Shown here in pieces: positions 19,131-32,229 of a stretch of 64,000 bases of DNA (position 1 is its first letter; every line of letters begins with the position of its first letter). Position numbers and translations under genes: made by a program. The stretch is from Trissonchulus latispiculum (lineage: Eukaryota; Nematoda; Enoplea; Enoplida; Ironidae). The notes under the pieces were generated by a model. It did no database searches. It saw only the letters and a list, made by a program, of their open reading frames with translations, and had not been told where the DNA came from. The stretch is from contig JASAND010020580.1 in the NCBI GenBank assembly GCA_030248195.1, positions 1 to 64,000 on the forward strand. Direction: 5' to 3'.

Positions 19131-21025
19131 CTAAATGGGAAAATGTCGAAAATTAACAGCTGTGCAGACATTTTCTCAGCCGGAAATGCGAAGAAAGTCA
19201 ACGCCGCCCAGTAATATCTCAGGACATAAAACCACTAATTTTTATTCCTTCTGGAGCAGGAATATATAAAATGGAAACTTGTATGTTTAGTGTAGTGTGA
19301 GTCATTTCTCTATTCAGAAGCTCTATCTTCACCACAGGGCTATCTTAGGTCGGATTTTTTTGCATTCAGATTATGCAAATTAGGTTTTTAGAAACTACTT
19401 AAGCAACAGAACTGAGAGCCGTCGGCAGTCTGCGGTTGTCAGCAATCTAAACGGTTGCAGATTTTTGAGCACCAGTGTAGCTTGGGTGTACATCGGTGGA
19501 TTAGGGAATTAGATAAGGTACCAGCTTGCGCTGGACATCACAAGTTCAGCCCGACATGGCAAGCATAGGCCTGCTCTCCTTGATGAAGGAAGTCAAGTGA
19601 AACTGTAAACTAAACAATTTCGCAATTGAATAAAGAAAAGGTCTACAAAGGAATACTGCCCCATTTGGGGCCTACTTGTTTTTTGTGTTTTCGCATAGTT
19701 TTATAAAAATAACCACACAAAACTTTAGAAAACATCAAAATGCAATATAATTTTCACCTGAAGAATCAAATTTTTATTCGTTTTTAGCATAATTTTAAAT
19801 TGCTTCCGAAAAATTTCGAGCTTTCGGCGCAAACAAACATCTATCAATATTTAGCTTCTGTTTGTTTTCGTTTGGGCATAGTTGAGCACATTGTCGGTAT
19901 AACCTTCACTATTCCAAGCAACGCTGCCATTAGGAAATGTACGTTCAACGAAATTACACGTTTCAAAATTCTGGAAATTGCAAGAATAAAATTTTACTGT
20001 CGACAAATAAAAGTTTTTAAATTAAATAAGCTACTTTTAAAAATTCTCAACGCCTAGGACTCCGCCCCAGACCTCTGCTATAACGCAAAAAGAAGTCTTC
20101 AACGAATAATTTAACGTTCAGTACATTGAAATATCGTTTATAAAGGCTAAGCAACAGTATGTTTTCTTTTTCCTTAGTAAAAAACGAAAACTGCGGAATA
20201 TAGTTATAAACGATGTAAAACTCTGAAAAAGGTGTTCATACTGGGGAAAAACTGAATTTCGGGAAAAACAAAGAATTTTAAGAAACCCACACTTCCTTAC
20301 AAGAACATACTAAAAAGCACAAGTAAATTTTGAAAAATATCCTGATACAAAAATTAATCTTCGAAAATTGCAGAACATGCTGAACATGAACATGAACTGT
20401 GCAGAACATACTCAAAGACTTATCGAAGAAATTTTTGATGATTAATATTAATTTATCAGAGCATTACGTTAATCTTCACACAAGCTCAATGTGAATTTTA
20501 AGTAATACAGAATGTCAGATTACAAATATATAAATGAAAATTATGAAAACAATAAATGAATATTACTTTTCCGTATCTACCCGACTTCTTTCTAAGTCTG
20601 GGGAGGGGGTACCCGATTTCAGGAGAGGGGGAATATTTCGATGCTTATGCTTAAATGATTAAAATCTGCTATTTTGGTGCAAACTAAACAATACTTTTTA
20701 ACTTAAATTTAAGTTTAAAAGTGCTTAAAAGTGCGGAAAAAGACCTAAAAATTCAGCAAGGCTGGAAAATCTCTTGAAAATTAACGCAGTCTGATGTTGT
20801 AACCGATGCCATTACTATTGGATTAGAGCTTTTGTCCTTGTCTTGTGTTAAAACTCTATTTTTCGAGCACCTTTGAGTATTGGGGGGGAAGGACCGAATC
20901 CTGGGAGGGATTCTGGAAGCGGTGGCAAGTCTAGTGGGACCCAGTTTCTGGGAAGGAGCCTCTATCTCCTCTCCTCTAATAGAAAATAGAAAAAGCTAGA
21001 CTGTGTTGTCCATCCTGTGGTCTAC
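19131..21025. other. DEPDC5 intron, no gene seen
   Basis: AT-rich intron between exons 21026-21121 and 18988-19130. It has a G-rich patch with GGGGAGGGGGTACCC (20590-20960) like other repeat ends in the window. No protein or RNA gene recognised. Confidence 0.6.
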
Positions 21026-21121
21026 CTTCCAAAGATCGCAGAGCTCAGGGAGGAGCCAGTTGACACATTTCTCAAAATAGAGGTCTCCCTCTACATCAAA
21101 CTCCCACATTTCAGAGCTCAT
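21026..21121 (-). CDS. DEPDC5: DEPDC5/Iml1 exon: SSEMWEFD...GDLYFEK block
   Basis: Acceptor CATTCAG, donor TGGAAG|GTAGAC; 32 codons, phase 0 in and out. It encodes [20 protein letters not shown] and ends DLWK, matching [20 protein letters not shown]...KWK. A short exon for the preceding VVFRSxSAxVxI block should lie between here and 21390, but I could not place it with matching phase. Confidence 0.97.
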
Positions 21122-21389
21122 CTGAATGAAAATGTAAACCATTGCACTGCACGAACGAAACACAACCTACAACAGCATAAGAAAAGAACAAAGAAATAGA
21201 GCTACCTTCGCACACCCTTCCAGCAATAACACAAAAGAGAGCATAGAATCTCCAAAAATGGCAAGTGCATGAATAAGCCAGTATTCTTGAAAATAATTGT
21301 CACTAATACAGCTCAATACAGTACGCGATTAACTATATACCAAAACATTACTAGAAGTGGTAGAAAATAGCAACAACTGAACAACAAAC

Positions 21390-21459
21390 CTTAGTATGTT
21401 CATGAATCGTTCCACAGCTGACACGCTCACCTTTGCTCCACATTTCACTGACATAACAG
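21390..21459 (-). CDS. DEPDC5: DEPDC5/Iml1 exon: EMWSKGERVSCG block
   Basis: Acceptor ATTTTAG, donor ACTAAG|GTTTGT; phase 2 in, phase 0 out. It encodes SEMWSKGERVSCGTIHEHTK, matching [20 protein letters not shown] in the N-terminal domain. Confidence 0.93.
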
Positions 21460-21753
21460 CTAAAATATTCACAAAAAATTAGATTAGTCAAACAAAATCC
21501 AAATGCCAAAATAAAGCAAAAACTTCCAAATACTACAACATAAGATATTGATATCATCAGGTTAATCAAAAGCTGCGGTTGAAGCAACTAAACAAATGTT
21601 GGTGGTGGGGCGTCGTGATTGTTGAAACTTAAAGCAATCTAAAAATTCACAAAGCTAGCGGCTATAGGAACGACTCGAAGTAGGCCACCTTAATAAGGTA
21701 AAATCCACTTTCAATTAACCACTCCAGATTATCAATCAATTAACTACTATATA

Positions 21754-22155
21754 CAGGCGCGTAGCCAGGGGGGGGAATGGGGGGAATTCCCCCCCCCGAA
21801 ATTGTGTAGTCCCCCAGGAATTTTTTCCTGCTATGTGTAAAACGCCCATTTCTCAAAAAAGTTTCGCGCCTTCGGCGCGAAATAAGTCTATTGTACCGTT
21901 ATAATACATGTTTCGCGCTTAAAAACGAGTACCAATTACTCTATTTGGTGTACTTTGACCACCTTCTGCGTCATTTAGGTGTATGAACACGCACTGCTCC
22001 TTAAAAATTATTATAATTTCAACGGATACTCCGTAAAAATTCCACGAAGGTCACGAAATAAAAAATTTCTCAGCTTCTGGGGGGCTCCGCCCCCCAGACC
22101 CCCCGAACAACTTTTGCATTCCCCCCCCCGAAATTTTTTTCTGGCTACGCTAGTG
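21754..22155. mobile_element. hAT-type MITE (GCGTAGCCAG termini)
   Basis: Termini CAGGCGCGTAGCCAG and CTGGCTACGCTAGTG form an imperfect inverted repeat, flanked by an exact 8-bp duplication ACTATATA (21746-21753 and 22156-22163). Each end has a run of G or C next to a GGGGCTCCGCCCC-type hairpin; the middle includes GCGCCTTCGGCGCG. No transposase. Related G-run/hairpin modules recur at 31526-31809 and 36900. Confidence 0.88.
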
Positions 22156-23407
22156 ACTATATATATATATATATACTTGCTAAGGCAATTGTAAAAAATA
22201 TTGACAGAAGAATTAGATTCAGGAAGGCGAACAAATATACATATTATACTAAATCATTACGTAATCTCAAGAAATGTTTTCAAAACATGTCCTTGTACCA
22301 GACTACAATTCTTGTAGAACGGACTAATTTTATGATTTCATTATACCGGTATTTTCTTCAAATATATAATATTAAAACTTTAACATATGTTTCCTTTCAG
22401 TCATTTTTGCAAGCAAAGTTTCCTTGTGGGAATGGAGCAGTTTCGAACACAAAATAGTATATATATATATATCGCTGCCACGTAAACCATTTTAATTTGG
22501 TATCAATCAAGTCTCATAAATTAAGGCTGTCATTGTTACATATACAAAAAACACAAAGAAAGCTAAAATCCCGTTCACAAAGTTAAAGCCGCTATCACAA
22601 ACGAAATGCACACGTATATATAAAAGTAACCATCGACGCCCATGCTGCCGTATTCATCGAACTATTTCAATTCTTTTCGAGACACCTATATTATATAACA
22701 GGAGAGGGATCACACAGTTTACTATATGGATGGATCTAGTGCAGTGCCACGCTATTAAGGTAGGGTCCTATTTCTGCTAATATAGGAAAGGCATACTGTT
22801 GCCTTGGAGCATGTCATCCAGTAGGATGAATGTTAACTGAGGGGTTGGACCCTAACAGCGGCTCATCGTATGTAGTGATCTCATCAACCTTGGGAGATTT
22901 CATTGCTACTTTGTACGAGTATAGATCCTCGTGTGGTAAATGCCCAAGCCACATAAGGAACTTAATTTCCCGCAAGAGTAATGGTATGGGAGAGGCTCCG
23001 CTCCAACTCATGTACAATCCCTCTTGTCCGGCAGCCGCTTCCAATAGCCCGTTCTATAGGAGATTAGGTGGACACGGTAGGACCGTAGAACATCCCCACC
23101 TCCGACACGCACTTCTTTTTTGGCATACCCTCCTGGACAGGGCGTCTATAACGAGGGTAGCCCCCTCCTTGTTTGTATGTTTAGGCACTCTACACTGTAT
23201 ACATATTTTAAAATTATTAACGTGGAACATATCGCCACAGTACAAGGACAAACTTGGCAGAAGAAGTTAAAGCATGTGCTAATTTGGCAGCAAGCCACTT
23301 TGCTCCGCTTCTGTTATAATGTGTGTTTAGATTTTAACAGGACAAAGCATTCTCTTAGCAACGAAAGCGTCGTTCACAACATGAATAGGCCTCTAACTAC
23401 GTACAAT

Positions 23408-23790
23408 CCTAAGGTGGTGATTCCTTTTGGGCACATATTGTTATTTGGTGGCGTAAACAAGGATGAAATTTGACGAAACTTTCCGAAATAAGTTCTTTTA
23501 GCGTACTAACACCCTCCGCGCAATCCCGATTCAAAAATTGGAGATTTACGGTCAGAGAGGTTTTTCCCAATTTGCGAACGTTTGGCAGCTGCTATACAGT
23601 TACGACTATATTCATTCGAAAGATTGAGCTTCACATTTTCGCTTTTTCAAGCAAATTTCTAGCTTTTCTCTACCGTAAGATATAGCCGATTTTCTTGTTT
23701 TGGTGTCGAAAACTTGTCATTTTTGCAGAAATCAAATAATCCAACATTTTTTGAACTACGCAAGCCGTAAAATCTAAAAATCCGCTTTTG
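23408..23790 (+). repeat. Dispersed repeat, copy 1
   Basis: It starts AAGGTGGTGATTCCTTTTGG and is clearly related in direct orientation to 26017-26400, sharing GGGCAC, ATTCATTCGAAAGAT, GAAAACTTGTCATTTTTGCA and other blocks along about 380 bp. No protein is seen. The TTAAGGT-type start resembles the ends of the element at 60538-61517. Confidence 0.75.
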
Positions 23791-24420
23791 AAAATCAGGT
23801 CTCTGTCTTCCAAAGTGGTTTTGCTGGGCTTTTATTACTGGAGGATTTATAAACGAAAGTGGGTGCACTTTTCTTTAATTTTTTGGAAGTTGGGTACGAC
23901 AAATTAGGCAATCTTTGTCGGGCTACCCTGAACTGCTGAAAAGACCTAGACCAAAGCGGATTATACGGGCATGTAGGACATGTGTTGCGCTTCACAATGA
24001 CATAATATGCCATAATAACGACACACCCTAGAAAGGCGTTCTATAGCTCATAAAAAAGCTTACGACTAGGCCTAGCTGCCTATATAATCAGTCTTTCGAT
24101 ATCCAAAACCAACAAGAAGTTCTGTCCAAAAATCGAAAAAAGTGGGTTGTTTTTTCCCGCTTGACTATATTTGCTGACAAGTTCGCAGCCGAAAAATTGT
24201 GCTTGAATAAATTTGGACACATCTTGACTGTTGAGTTTAGAAGTAGAATTGCTTCAAGAGACTCACACCAACTAGTTCACACTAGTTCTATTGGCAGCAA
24301 CGTTTGCTTCTAGTTGGCTTTACTTTCATCGGGTTAATTTTTCTTATTTCCGAAGTTTGACGGGGAATGCGGGTGTATACGCCCTGACTGCGCCCCTGCT
24401 CGAGACACTTATTGCTACTG

Positions 24421-25040
24421 CAAGGGCGTATCCAGGAAGGGTCCATAAGGGATCCAGTCCAAACCCAGGGTACTATTTTTAGAAATTTTCTCCAGGGGCG
24501 CCCGGAGGGAGGAATTTTCGGGGAGATTATTGTCCCGCCGCTTTTGAACCATAACTTTGTTACGCAATATGCTCTCTGTATAAGCTGATTCAAAAACAGT
24601 ATCCAAGTTTTGTTTTATTAAGTGCGTATAAATTTTCCTTGGCTAATGTTCATCTCATCACTGCACGGTGGGACAGATTTTTTGCAAGAATACGCAAAAA
24701 ATTTGGTATTTTGGTGTAATTAGCACGTATAAACGTAAACAGTTCTCAAAAACGTCATGATTTAAGCTAAAAGAGCAAATAGCCATGTTTACGAAACAAG
24801 TTCTGACGAAGCCGGAAAATTTGCCTTGTTTGGCAAAACTTTGGACCCCCAACAAATCTCGGGGGGAGGGGAAAGTCAGTTTAAACTACCCCCTGTAAAA
24901 ATACCATGATATTCAGCCCCCATTTTAAGAGCTAATACAATTTTAACTATTCTTGCGTAAATCTGGCTTACTCGGGACCCTTCTCTTTGAATAGGACCAG
25001 TCCTCCTCGCATCATTTTCTAAATTCTGAACACGCCCTTG
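24421..25040. mobile_element. Probable MITE (CAAGGGCGT termini)
   Basis: CAAGGGCGTATCCAGGA at the left and TCTGAACACGCCCTTG at the right form an imperfect inverted repeat about 620 bp apart. A clean 8-bp duplication is not evident (TGCTACTG against TAACTATT), so the element is old or the ends are slightly misplaced. No coding capacity. Confidence 0.55.
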
Positions 25041-25799
25041 TAACTATTCACAAATGGCTAGTTTAAAGTTTGACTGTAACTACTGCGTTTTATATAGTTT
25101 CTGCTTAGCTTGGACCGCGAAAACTGGAACACTCCGTAATTAAGCGAAATAAATAAATAAATGCGTAAAGTAAGCCAGCTGCTAACAAGAGCTTTGGGTA
25201 CATCAGCTGTTTTAGCCTTTCAGAGACATGCAAGCAAGGTGATAAGCCCTGAAAAATGGAGTTGTCACACCAAAATCACACAGATGCAGATGTACATGAC
25301 TCACGCCTATCGGCTTTTATGCGTACAACAAACCCGAGTAATACTCACACGGCCCAATTTCGTCCTGTCTCCAAGGGTAATTGACTAAAAACTATTTCAA
25401 TTAGTATCCTGCAGGTATATTTCGTTTCCGTAGAGACGTAGAGACAGCAGCATTACAGGTAGGTGGATGCTTTCAACACTACGTAAGGGCATGTCGACTG
25501 GCAAATTAAATTCTAGACACACTTCGGAATAAGATAATATAGCACTGGTAAAAGTGCGGTGGCAAATGAGAAATCTTCATGGTGTATCAGTAGTTTTCAG
25601 AAAAACGCACAGTAGTAATTTTCCTCCCATTTCCCTGCGGCATGTATCAAGGAAGCGAAAAACACTCCACGACTAACATCCTTGGCAAATAATGGAAAAT
25701 ACGATGCCAGTATTTGTCGAAGACTTACCGAATGCCACAAAACGAAATAGACTTGTTGACATAAAGGCAAGGTAGTTCACTAAGCTAGAACACAATAAC

Positions 25800-25905
25800 T
25801 AATCTTAATTAATATACAATACGATATATACAATACAATACAATACAAATACATATATGCAATACAATATACAATACAATATACAATAATATACAATATC
25901 TATGC
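25800..25905. repeat. ATACA-type microsatellite
   Basis: Irregular tandem copies of ATACA and ATACAAT over about 100 bp. Simple sequence in an intron; no other content seen. Confidence 0.85.
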
Positions 25906-26016
25906 GTGACCAGCATATTTACACTTATAAATTCAGGCAGAAGCAGATGCAACTGAGAACAAGTCAAAAGGCATCAATCAGTTCCCGCCCGATTTTTTCG
26001 TTCATATAATTGCTTA

Positions 26017-26400
26017 AGGTGGTGATTCCTTTTGGGCACGTATTGTTGATTGACGGTTCAAATCAAGATGAAATTTGATGAAACTCCAAAATCAGTTCTT
26101 TTAGCATTCTAACACCTTACGCGCAATCCCGCTTCAAAAATCCGACGTCTCCGTTCAGGGTGGTTTTTGTCAAATTTTGACAGTTAGGCAGTTGCTGTAT
26201 AGCTATGATTATATTCATTCGAAAGATCTTGTTGAGCTCTACATTTTTGCTTTTTGAAGTACCTTTCTAGCTTTTCGCTATCGTGAAGAGATATAGTCGA
26301 TTTTCCTATTTTGGCGTTGAAAACTTGTCATTTTTGCACAAATCAAATAATGAGCCATTTCTTGAGCTACGTAAGCCGTAAAATTAAGCTACGGGTGTCA
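26017..26400 (+). repeat. Dispersed repeat, copy 2
   Basis: Second copy of the 23408-23790 repeat, same orientation, starting CTTAAGGTGGTGATTCC. It diverges after about 26395. Between the copies (23800-26000) lie the MITE at 24421-25040 and the ATACA microsatellite; I see no gene there. Confidence 0.75.
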
Positions 26401-27424
26401 ATTTGATTGAAGGTCTCGTCGAGACCGATTATATATCCTTGACATAATTTTCTAACTGCTACCCCGTACGCTGCTATCATAGAAAATGTAGTTTTTGCAA
26501 AAACATGACCAAATTTTTCCAGCGATTGTGGAGAATTAGTATGCATGCAAGCTAGATGGTTGCCACTTAGTAGACGTGTTTTACACTAAAATACCCAGGG
26601 ACCCTTTTTAGTTGTCCCGATTGCTGCTTTCTAGCTAAAGTGGTCGCTTGCCAAAGTTGGGAAAAGTAGGCAAAATCCAGGTTGCGCATACATTTTAGCT
26701 AATGTCTTTATAACGATAATAACTAAAAAGGGTTCCCAGCTATTTGATAGTGGAATCGAATGATGTGGCCGATGCCTCACGAAAAAATTTACATTCTGCA
26801 AAAAATCTGGAAACTTAAATTTACTTCGAAAATGCAGTAAAATAATTTCCAAGAACTGAAGTTAGTTTCCTTGTATTCATTATTCCTGTATCCTTATTTC
26901 CTTGTATTCCTTGTTTCCTTGTATTCATTAAAAAGAGCAAATGTTAAGCTGCATTTTGATATAATTATGGCTTCTTAACTCCAAGGAATGAATGAGTAAT
27001 AAGGGTTCAAAGTTTTACCGTAATTTGAGCAAACAGCGGAAAACCCATTATAACGGCCGTTTTGACCATTTTAACAATGGACAACTTTTTCCTGGGTTCA
27101 TACGGACTTTTGGATTTCATTTTCCCGGTTTTTCCAGGGTTTTCAGACCCATTTTCCCGGTTTTTCTTCCAGTAAATGGCAGGAAATTTAGAAGATTATA
27201 CGTAATTATAGTGACGATTTTGAACACATTTTGAGCCTTTTAGCTATCGAACGCAGTACTATACATTGTTTGATTTTCCTGAAATTCAAAGCTAGCAAAA
27301 ATCTGATACCAAAAACAGGCTTTAGATCAGGAGTGCTGTGCTACAAAAACACCCATATAAAAAATCTTGGTACTGTTGCAATGCAAAAATGGAAAAGAAT
27401 ACAAACATTGTCTTTTTCAGATTA

Positions 27425-27975
27425 TACCCCCATCACTCAAAAATTATTAAAATTTAGTATTTTACCAATTGAGCTGAAATTTATCTTTTCGACCACGCTG
27501 AGTTGAAATATAGCAAAATTTTTCGATTTCCCGTGATTCGATTTTTTTTCGATTCGCAAGGGGGAACCCAAGGGAAACCGAAAAATTTATTGTCGCCGAT
27601 TTTGCTGATAAGTTGCATACAGGGGTCTTCAGGGGCGATGAGCACGAATCTGAAATCCGTTTTTCGATTCATCTTTTCGTTAGCTCAATATAAGCTTACA
27701 TTTTAAGCTTACAACTTTAGCTTTATGTTAAGTTAACGAAAAGCTGAATTGGAAAACGGTCTTCAGATTCGTGTTCAGCGACCCAGAAAACCTCTGTATG
27801 CAACTTTTCAGCAAATTCGGCGACAAAACGTTTTTGGTTTTCCTTGTTCCACCCTTGCGAATCGAAAAATGAATACCTCGAAATCGAGCGATATTTGAAC
27901 TGAACGTGGTCGAAAACATACCCATATCAAATTTCACCTCAATTGGTCAAGTTTTAAGAATTTTGAGAGAGGGGG
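27425..27975. repeat. Palindromic (foldback) element, about 0.55 kb
   Basis: The left arm (about 27425-27700) and right arm (about 27728-27975) are inverted copies around a short AT centre near 27715. Paired blocks include CGACCACG / CGTGGTCG, GTTGCATACAGGGGT / CCTCTGTATGCAAC and TTTCGTTAGC / GTTAACGAAA. The arms are diverged, so the hairpin is imperfect. No ORF of note. Confidence 0.8.
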
Positions 27976-30037
27976 GTAATCTGGAAAAGACCCCAAAAAT
28001 TAATTGCTATTTTGAAATTGGGGTATTTTGTTTACTATTAATAGAATTTTTATTTCGTGCAATTCACATCTTTCTGCTCGTCCGGGAGGGTCACCCAAAA
28101 GTTAGCAGCAAAAAAATTTTACGTTTTGCTAATGTATTCGTAGCTTTGGGAAAAATATATACTGTGTGGTCTCATAGGCTATCCGCGATAAGTTGAAAAA
28201 ATTTTGAAAAATCACTGTAAAAAGATATTATAGACGTACATATATCCTGGAAACTTTGCTATATCTGAAAAAATTTAGAAAATGAGTAAAAATGGACAAA
28301 ATTTGGCGTTTTCTCAAAAATTCACATCAAATTTTCATTATTTTCCGAACATGATTTTCATTTGGCGAACGTCAAAAATAGATTTCAGCTTCAGCTGTTT
28401 TGATTTCAGGGTGTAAACTATTTTCATAATTTTGGTCAAAATTTTACTCTGTTGTCCTCGTCCTGCTCGCGACTCGCTTGCAGTATAGCATTCTTACATA
28501 TATCAGCGCTCCTGCCTTGCAGCATACCTTCTTGCATACCGCGACTAACTTTCCATACTATTCGAGGGGTATGGGAGGGCCAGCACATCCAGAAGTTAAA
28601 GAAATTTTTTTATTTTTCAATAAAATTGTTCTTAAATCCTTAAATTTTTTCATTTTGTAGGGCCAAGAAAATTTTTAGAAATTTACACATTTTTAGGGAG
28701 AATTAGATTTTTTCTACAAAAACGGAGATTTTTGATTCGTTTACTGCAAAAACTAGAGAAAAACCACAAATCTATTTCTGCACTAAATGTTTCCGGAAAA
28801 AACCATCCGTCACGGTTATATAAAGCAGAGCTAAATAGTTAATACAACAAAATAATTTAAGATTACTCGTGCACTCTTTCAAAAACTAATAGGTCAAATT
28901 CAGGAATTTTGCGGGAGGACAAGCTAGGTTTCGACATCTAGCTAGCTCGCATTCGTTTGAAGTTTCCAAAAGTAAAAATAATTTTTAGAATAATTATTTT
29001 GGTGGAAGCAGGCAAGCTGGCTCAAAATGTGTGTAACATATGCTTCAATTTCTGGGAAAATTCTCTCTGTACCATTCATCCAATTAGAATCCTGAAAACC
29101 AAATAAAGTGGCAAAAATTAAGATGGGAATTAAACCAACAAATTTGAAATTTGAAAATCGGCCTTATCGTGAAGAAAGTTAAGAACTAGAAGAATGCAAG
29201 TTTCGTAGGTAAAACTTCAAATTCGTTTTTAAAATTTAAACTGAAATTCATTATATTTGCACAAAAAATTCTCTGTCGTTCTAATTTTCCCTGTTTTTCC
29301 CGGTGTTTCACGATTTTCCCTGATATTCCCGTTTATTCTCGGTCGCACGAACCCTATTTTTCATTATTGGCATAAGCGTATCAACTATCCGACCCTACCG
29401 GGCCACCGAGTGTCCAGATGCAGTTCAGGTTTATATGCAGCCACATGCAAAATTTCATCCTGATTGGGATAGCGGATCTCGAGATAGATAGGGTGACACG
29501 AAAATGTGGACAATAACAAGAATATTAAACATGCCCAGAACAACAGTTTCAAACGCTTTGGAAAAGGGCGGAAACCCAATAATGTTTCTTGGCTAAGCTC
29601 AACAACCACATCCAAATTAAACTGTGTTCAGTAACAAGTCTTATATAAAGATTTTCAAATGTTATATGAAATATTGCTTCATTAAGTATGATGTATTCAA
29701 GTTTATTTCAGTAGTACTTCAGTGATAAGGAAGAAGAGCGTATTTTCTGCAGCATAATCGGCCGACAACACGAAACTCTAGATCCTAAAGATCTAACTGC
29801 TGACCAGTTGATCAATCCTGATATCTGATCATCTTTCAGGCTAAAAAGCGGGCCGCTATTAGCATCCAAACAGGAGAAACCTGCGTGCCCCCCTTGAGTA
29901 ATTTGCCAAGACTGTCCGGGTGGCCGCCTGACTGGTGGAGCTACCACAGGACCTCCATTACAGTGAAAGTAAATTGACGCAGACGTAGAACACCTAGAAT
30001 AACTGCACATGCAGTTGTCCAGTATCAGCTACCTAAC

Positions 30038-30099
30038 AGACAAAGTTCAAAATAGAGAGTATGCAAGCCAGCCAGGTTAACCGTATAACCCTTCGTAGT
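30038..30099 (-). CDS. DEPDC5: DEPDC5/Iml1 exon (tentative): N-terminal domain
   Basis: Acceptor TATGCAG, donor TGTCT|GTTAGG; phase 0 in and phase 2 out, which is just what the flanking exons (30176-30259 and 21390-21459) require. The translation TTKGYTVNLAGL resembles STCAYITQKVEFAGI with a three-residue gap; the last nine residues have no match. Phase agreement is the main support. Confidence 0.5.
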
Positions 30100-30175
30100 C
30101 TGCATACCACCTAGAAAGGGAGCATCATAAAACAGTAATTTTATATCTTAGCTGGTTATCAATAAAACTACTAAC

Positions 30176-30259
30176 CAGGTGGTTTTTCAGTCGCCACATA
30201 TCAGATCGGCTGACATACTGTTCGCGAAAACATAATTCCACGAGATCAACGCCGACGCT
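30176..30259 (-). CDS. DEPDC5: DEPDC5/Iml1 exon: DLVEL...SDMWRLK block
   Basis: Acceptor GCTTTAG, donor CACCTG|GTTAGT; 28 codons, phase 0 in and out. It encodes [20 protein letters not shown] then LKNHL, matching [25 protein letters not shown]. Confidence 0.97.
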
Positions 30260-30980
30260 CTAAAGCAAGACACGTTCAAAAATACAATTCGAAAATCATA
30301 GAAGTTAATCAAAACCTGGTAGGCTAACATAAGGAATGACAGAACTGTCGAAAAGTATACAGACAATGATTGAAAAGAGTTGGCTGATTTCAAGGAAAAG
30401 CAGCACTCTAACCACTAAACAACCTTCGGGCAATGACACTAGGTTACTGCACTTTTAGCATATTATATAGTTCCATAAGTGTTTCCAAATGTTGATTTAA
30501 TTCGCACTTATTAAAACACCTTTCAGCAATCAATACTGTTAATAATAATTATTATGTAATCAAGAAACTAAAAATGCTCCTGCGTCGTATGTAAAATACA
30601 AAAGTTGTTCAAAGTTACAATCTGTGTTTCTGCGGAAAAAAGCTAAATTCGGCATTTATTAAAAATTCTGCAACCTCAGCGCTTTGGAGATCTGATCTCT
30701 GGCAAAATATAGGTTTGGGAAAAACAAATCCGCAAGCAGTGGGGAAAAGCCACGCCCAACGTTAGAGCAATAGTGAACAGCTAGCTGGCTTAAATTTTAC
30801 AGGCAGGTTGGCAGGGCCCATCCCTTGACCCAGCCTTTTCTCAAGACTTTAAGACAACTAATTCCATTTTATAATACATCTGAAGACACAGACTTATTAA
30901 GCCAGTCCAGTCGTATACTAATTTTACGATTGACTAGTATGGAAATGTATACAGAAATAAAAGTGTATATATATATATAC

Positions 30981-31066
30981 CTCCGGATTTACTTGAGTGA
31001 CCTCTACATCCGCATAGTTTCGCAAGTCAAACGTCTGCGCAACCGTCTTATCAACGCTAATCGAAT
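30981..31066 (-). CDS. DEPDC5: DEPDC5/Iml1 exon: SVDKTVAQTF block
   Basis: Acceptor ATTTAG, donor CGGAG|GTATAT; phase 1 in, phase 0 out. It encodes SISVDKTVAQTFDLRNYADV then EVTQVNPE, matching [27 protein letters not shown]. Confidence 0.96.
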
Positions 31067-31525
31067 CTAAATTATTAACATAGATTATGAATAACAAATA
31101 CATACCACCTACATTAATATAGCTTACTTGCATGTAATGATCATAGATCAATCTATTGTTTCGTTTAATAGAAAGTCGTAAAGATTACTCCTTGCAGACA
31201 CATATAAATATGAGATAGGGTACGTAGTTCACAGTGAAGTAAACCAAGGAGCACAATGTAAGCACTTGGTCTGTTGATTTCAAAAATTCCAGAAGTACAA
31301 TACGTTCGGTGAACTAACAAAAACAAGCCATCTTGGTTTGGTAAAAGCTAAGCTATTTGGACGTGTGTGATGCAAATGGCGTCAAATACTGACCTTTCTG
31401 AGAAAAATCCTCAACAATTCTGACCACAGGCAAAAGCAGACGACTGAAATATAAAGCATGCTTTTATAAACAAAGAGAATATTGCTGGGTTTACGTTCGT
31501 TATGCGAAAAAAGGTAGAGTGGGGG

Positions 31526-31809
31526 CAGGCCCGCACCCAGGATTTTGAAAAGGGGGGGGGGTCCAAGGTCAAACGCAAGGGGGGTCTGGGGGCCGAGCCC
31601 CCCAGAAGTTGAAGAATTTTTGCATTTTTGCCAAAAAACAGTACATTGGACGTTTATTTCTTTTAAAAAGGAAATGTTCGCGCCGAAGGCGCAAAAATTT
31701 TTTATAAATAGCTGTTTTTGCCGTAAAAATATCAAAAATTTTCCATTTTGTCATCCCAAAAGGGGGGGGTCTAGACCCCTTGAACCCCCCCCCCCTGGGT
31801 GCGGCCTTG
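31526..31809. mobile_element. hAT-type MITE (CAGGCCCGCACCCAGG termini)
   Basis: Inverted ends CAGGCCCGCACCCAGG and CCTGGGTGCGGCCTTG, with an exact 8-bp duplication AGTGGGGG (31518-31525 and 31810-31817). G-tracts lie just inside each end, and the middle has GCGCCGAAGGCGC. Same build as the MITE at 21754-22155. Confidence 0.85.
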
Positions 31810-31817
31810 AGTGGGGG

Positions 31818-32145
31818 GGGACTGGCTATCCGGATATCCGGATATATATAAGTTTACATTTCACAAAGTAATGAAAAATTAGAAAATTTATGACAAAAAT
31901 TTCAACATTTTAAAAATTTTTCAAGAATGACTTTGAAAATATCTTTGCGATCAATGTTCTTGGCAATACGACAGAAACATTGCAGCGTACCAAAAAAATT
32001 GACAGAAAAGCCGAAATTTCAACTGTGAAATCCGTAAAGTTTCGTGAACTTAAGTTTGGAATAGGCGGATAACCGGATATCTGTTAAAGAAAAATAGGCG
32101 GACATCCGCATATGAAAAAATATCCGCTGCGCATGACTAGTGGGA
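31818..32145. repeat. Short, degenerate relative of the 55484-57023 hAT element
   Basis: It has TATCCGGATATCCGGATATA at the left, GGCGGATAACCGGATATC and a second GGCGGA repeat at the right, and AATGAAAAATTAG / TGACAAAAATTTCAA inside, all shared with 55484-57023. The ends are decayed, so no duplication could be defined. Confidence 0.65.
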
Positions 32146-32229
32146 ACCACCCCTTGTAGTAGTGGGAAAAATACCCTACGGGCATGCATGGACTAGAATA
32201 GGGAAAGAAGGAAGGGCAGAAAAATGCCA

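Larger units (their letters stand above)
22164..30030. other. Long DEPDC5 intron region, repeats only
   Basis: Apart from the repeats listed, nothing is recognised. A 146-codon frame at 22830-23270 (plus) and a 100-codon frame at 29708-30010 (minus, with GGPVVAPPVRRPPGQSW) look protein-like in composition, but I cannot match either; both may be old transposon pieces. 28440-30030 otherwise looks like AT-rich unique sequence. Confidence 0.5.

Noticed and set aside
21200..21300. Missing DEPDC5 exon (IFGDSMLSFVLLLE)
   Set aside because: The residues resemble the [14 protein letters not shown] block, but no acceptor gives the needed phase, so it was not annotated.
22830..23270. 146-codon plus-strand frame
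   Set aside because: Protein-like composition, but no motif I recognise and no neighbouring exons; not called as a gene.
29708..30010. 100-codon minus-strand frame in a DEPDC5 intron
   Set aside because: It does not match the expected DEPDC5 block at this position, which is covered by 30038-30099 and 21390-21459; probably an old transposon piece.
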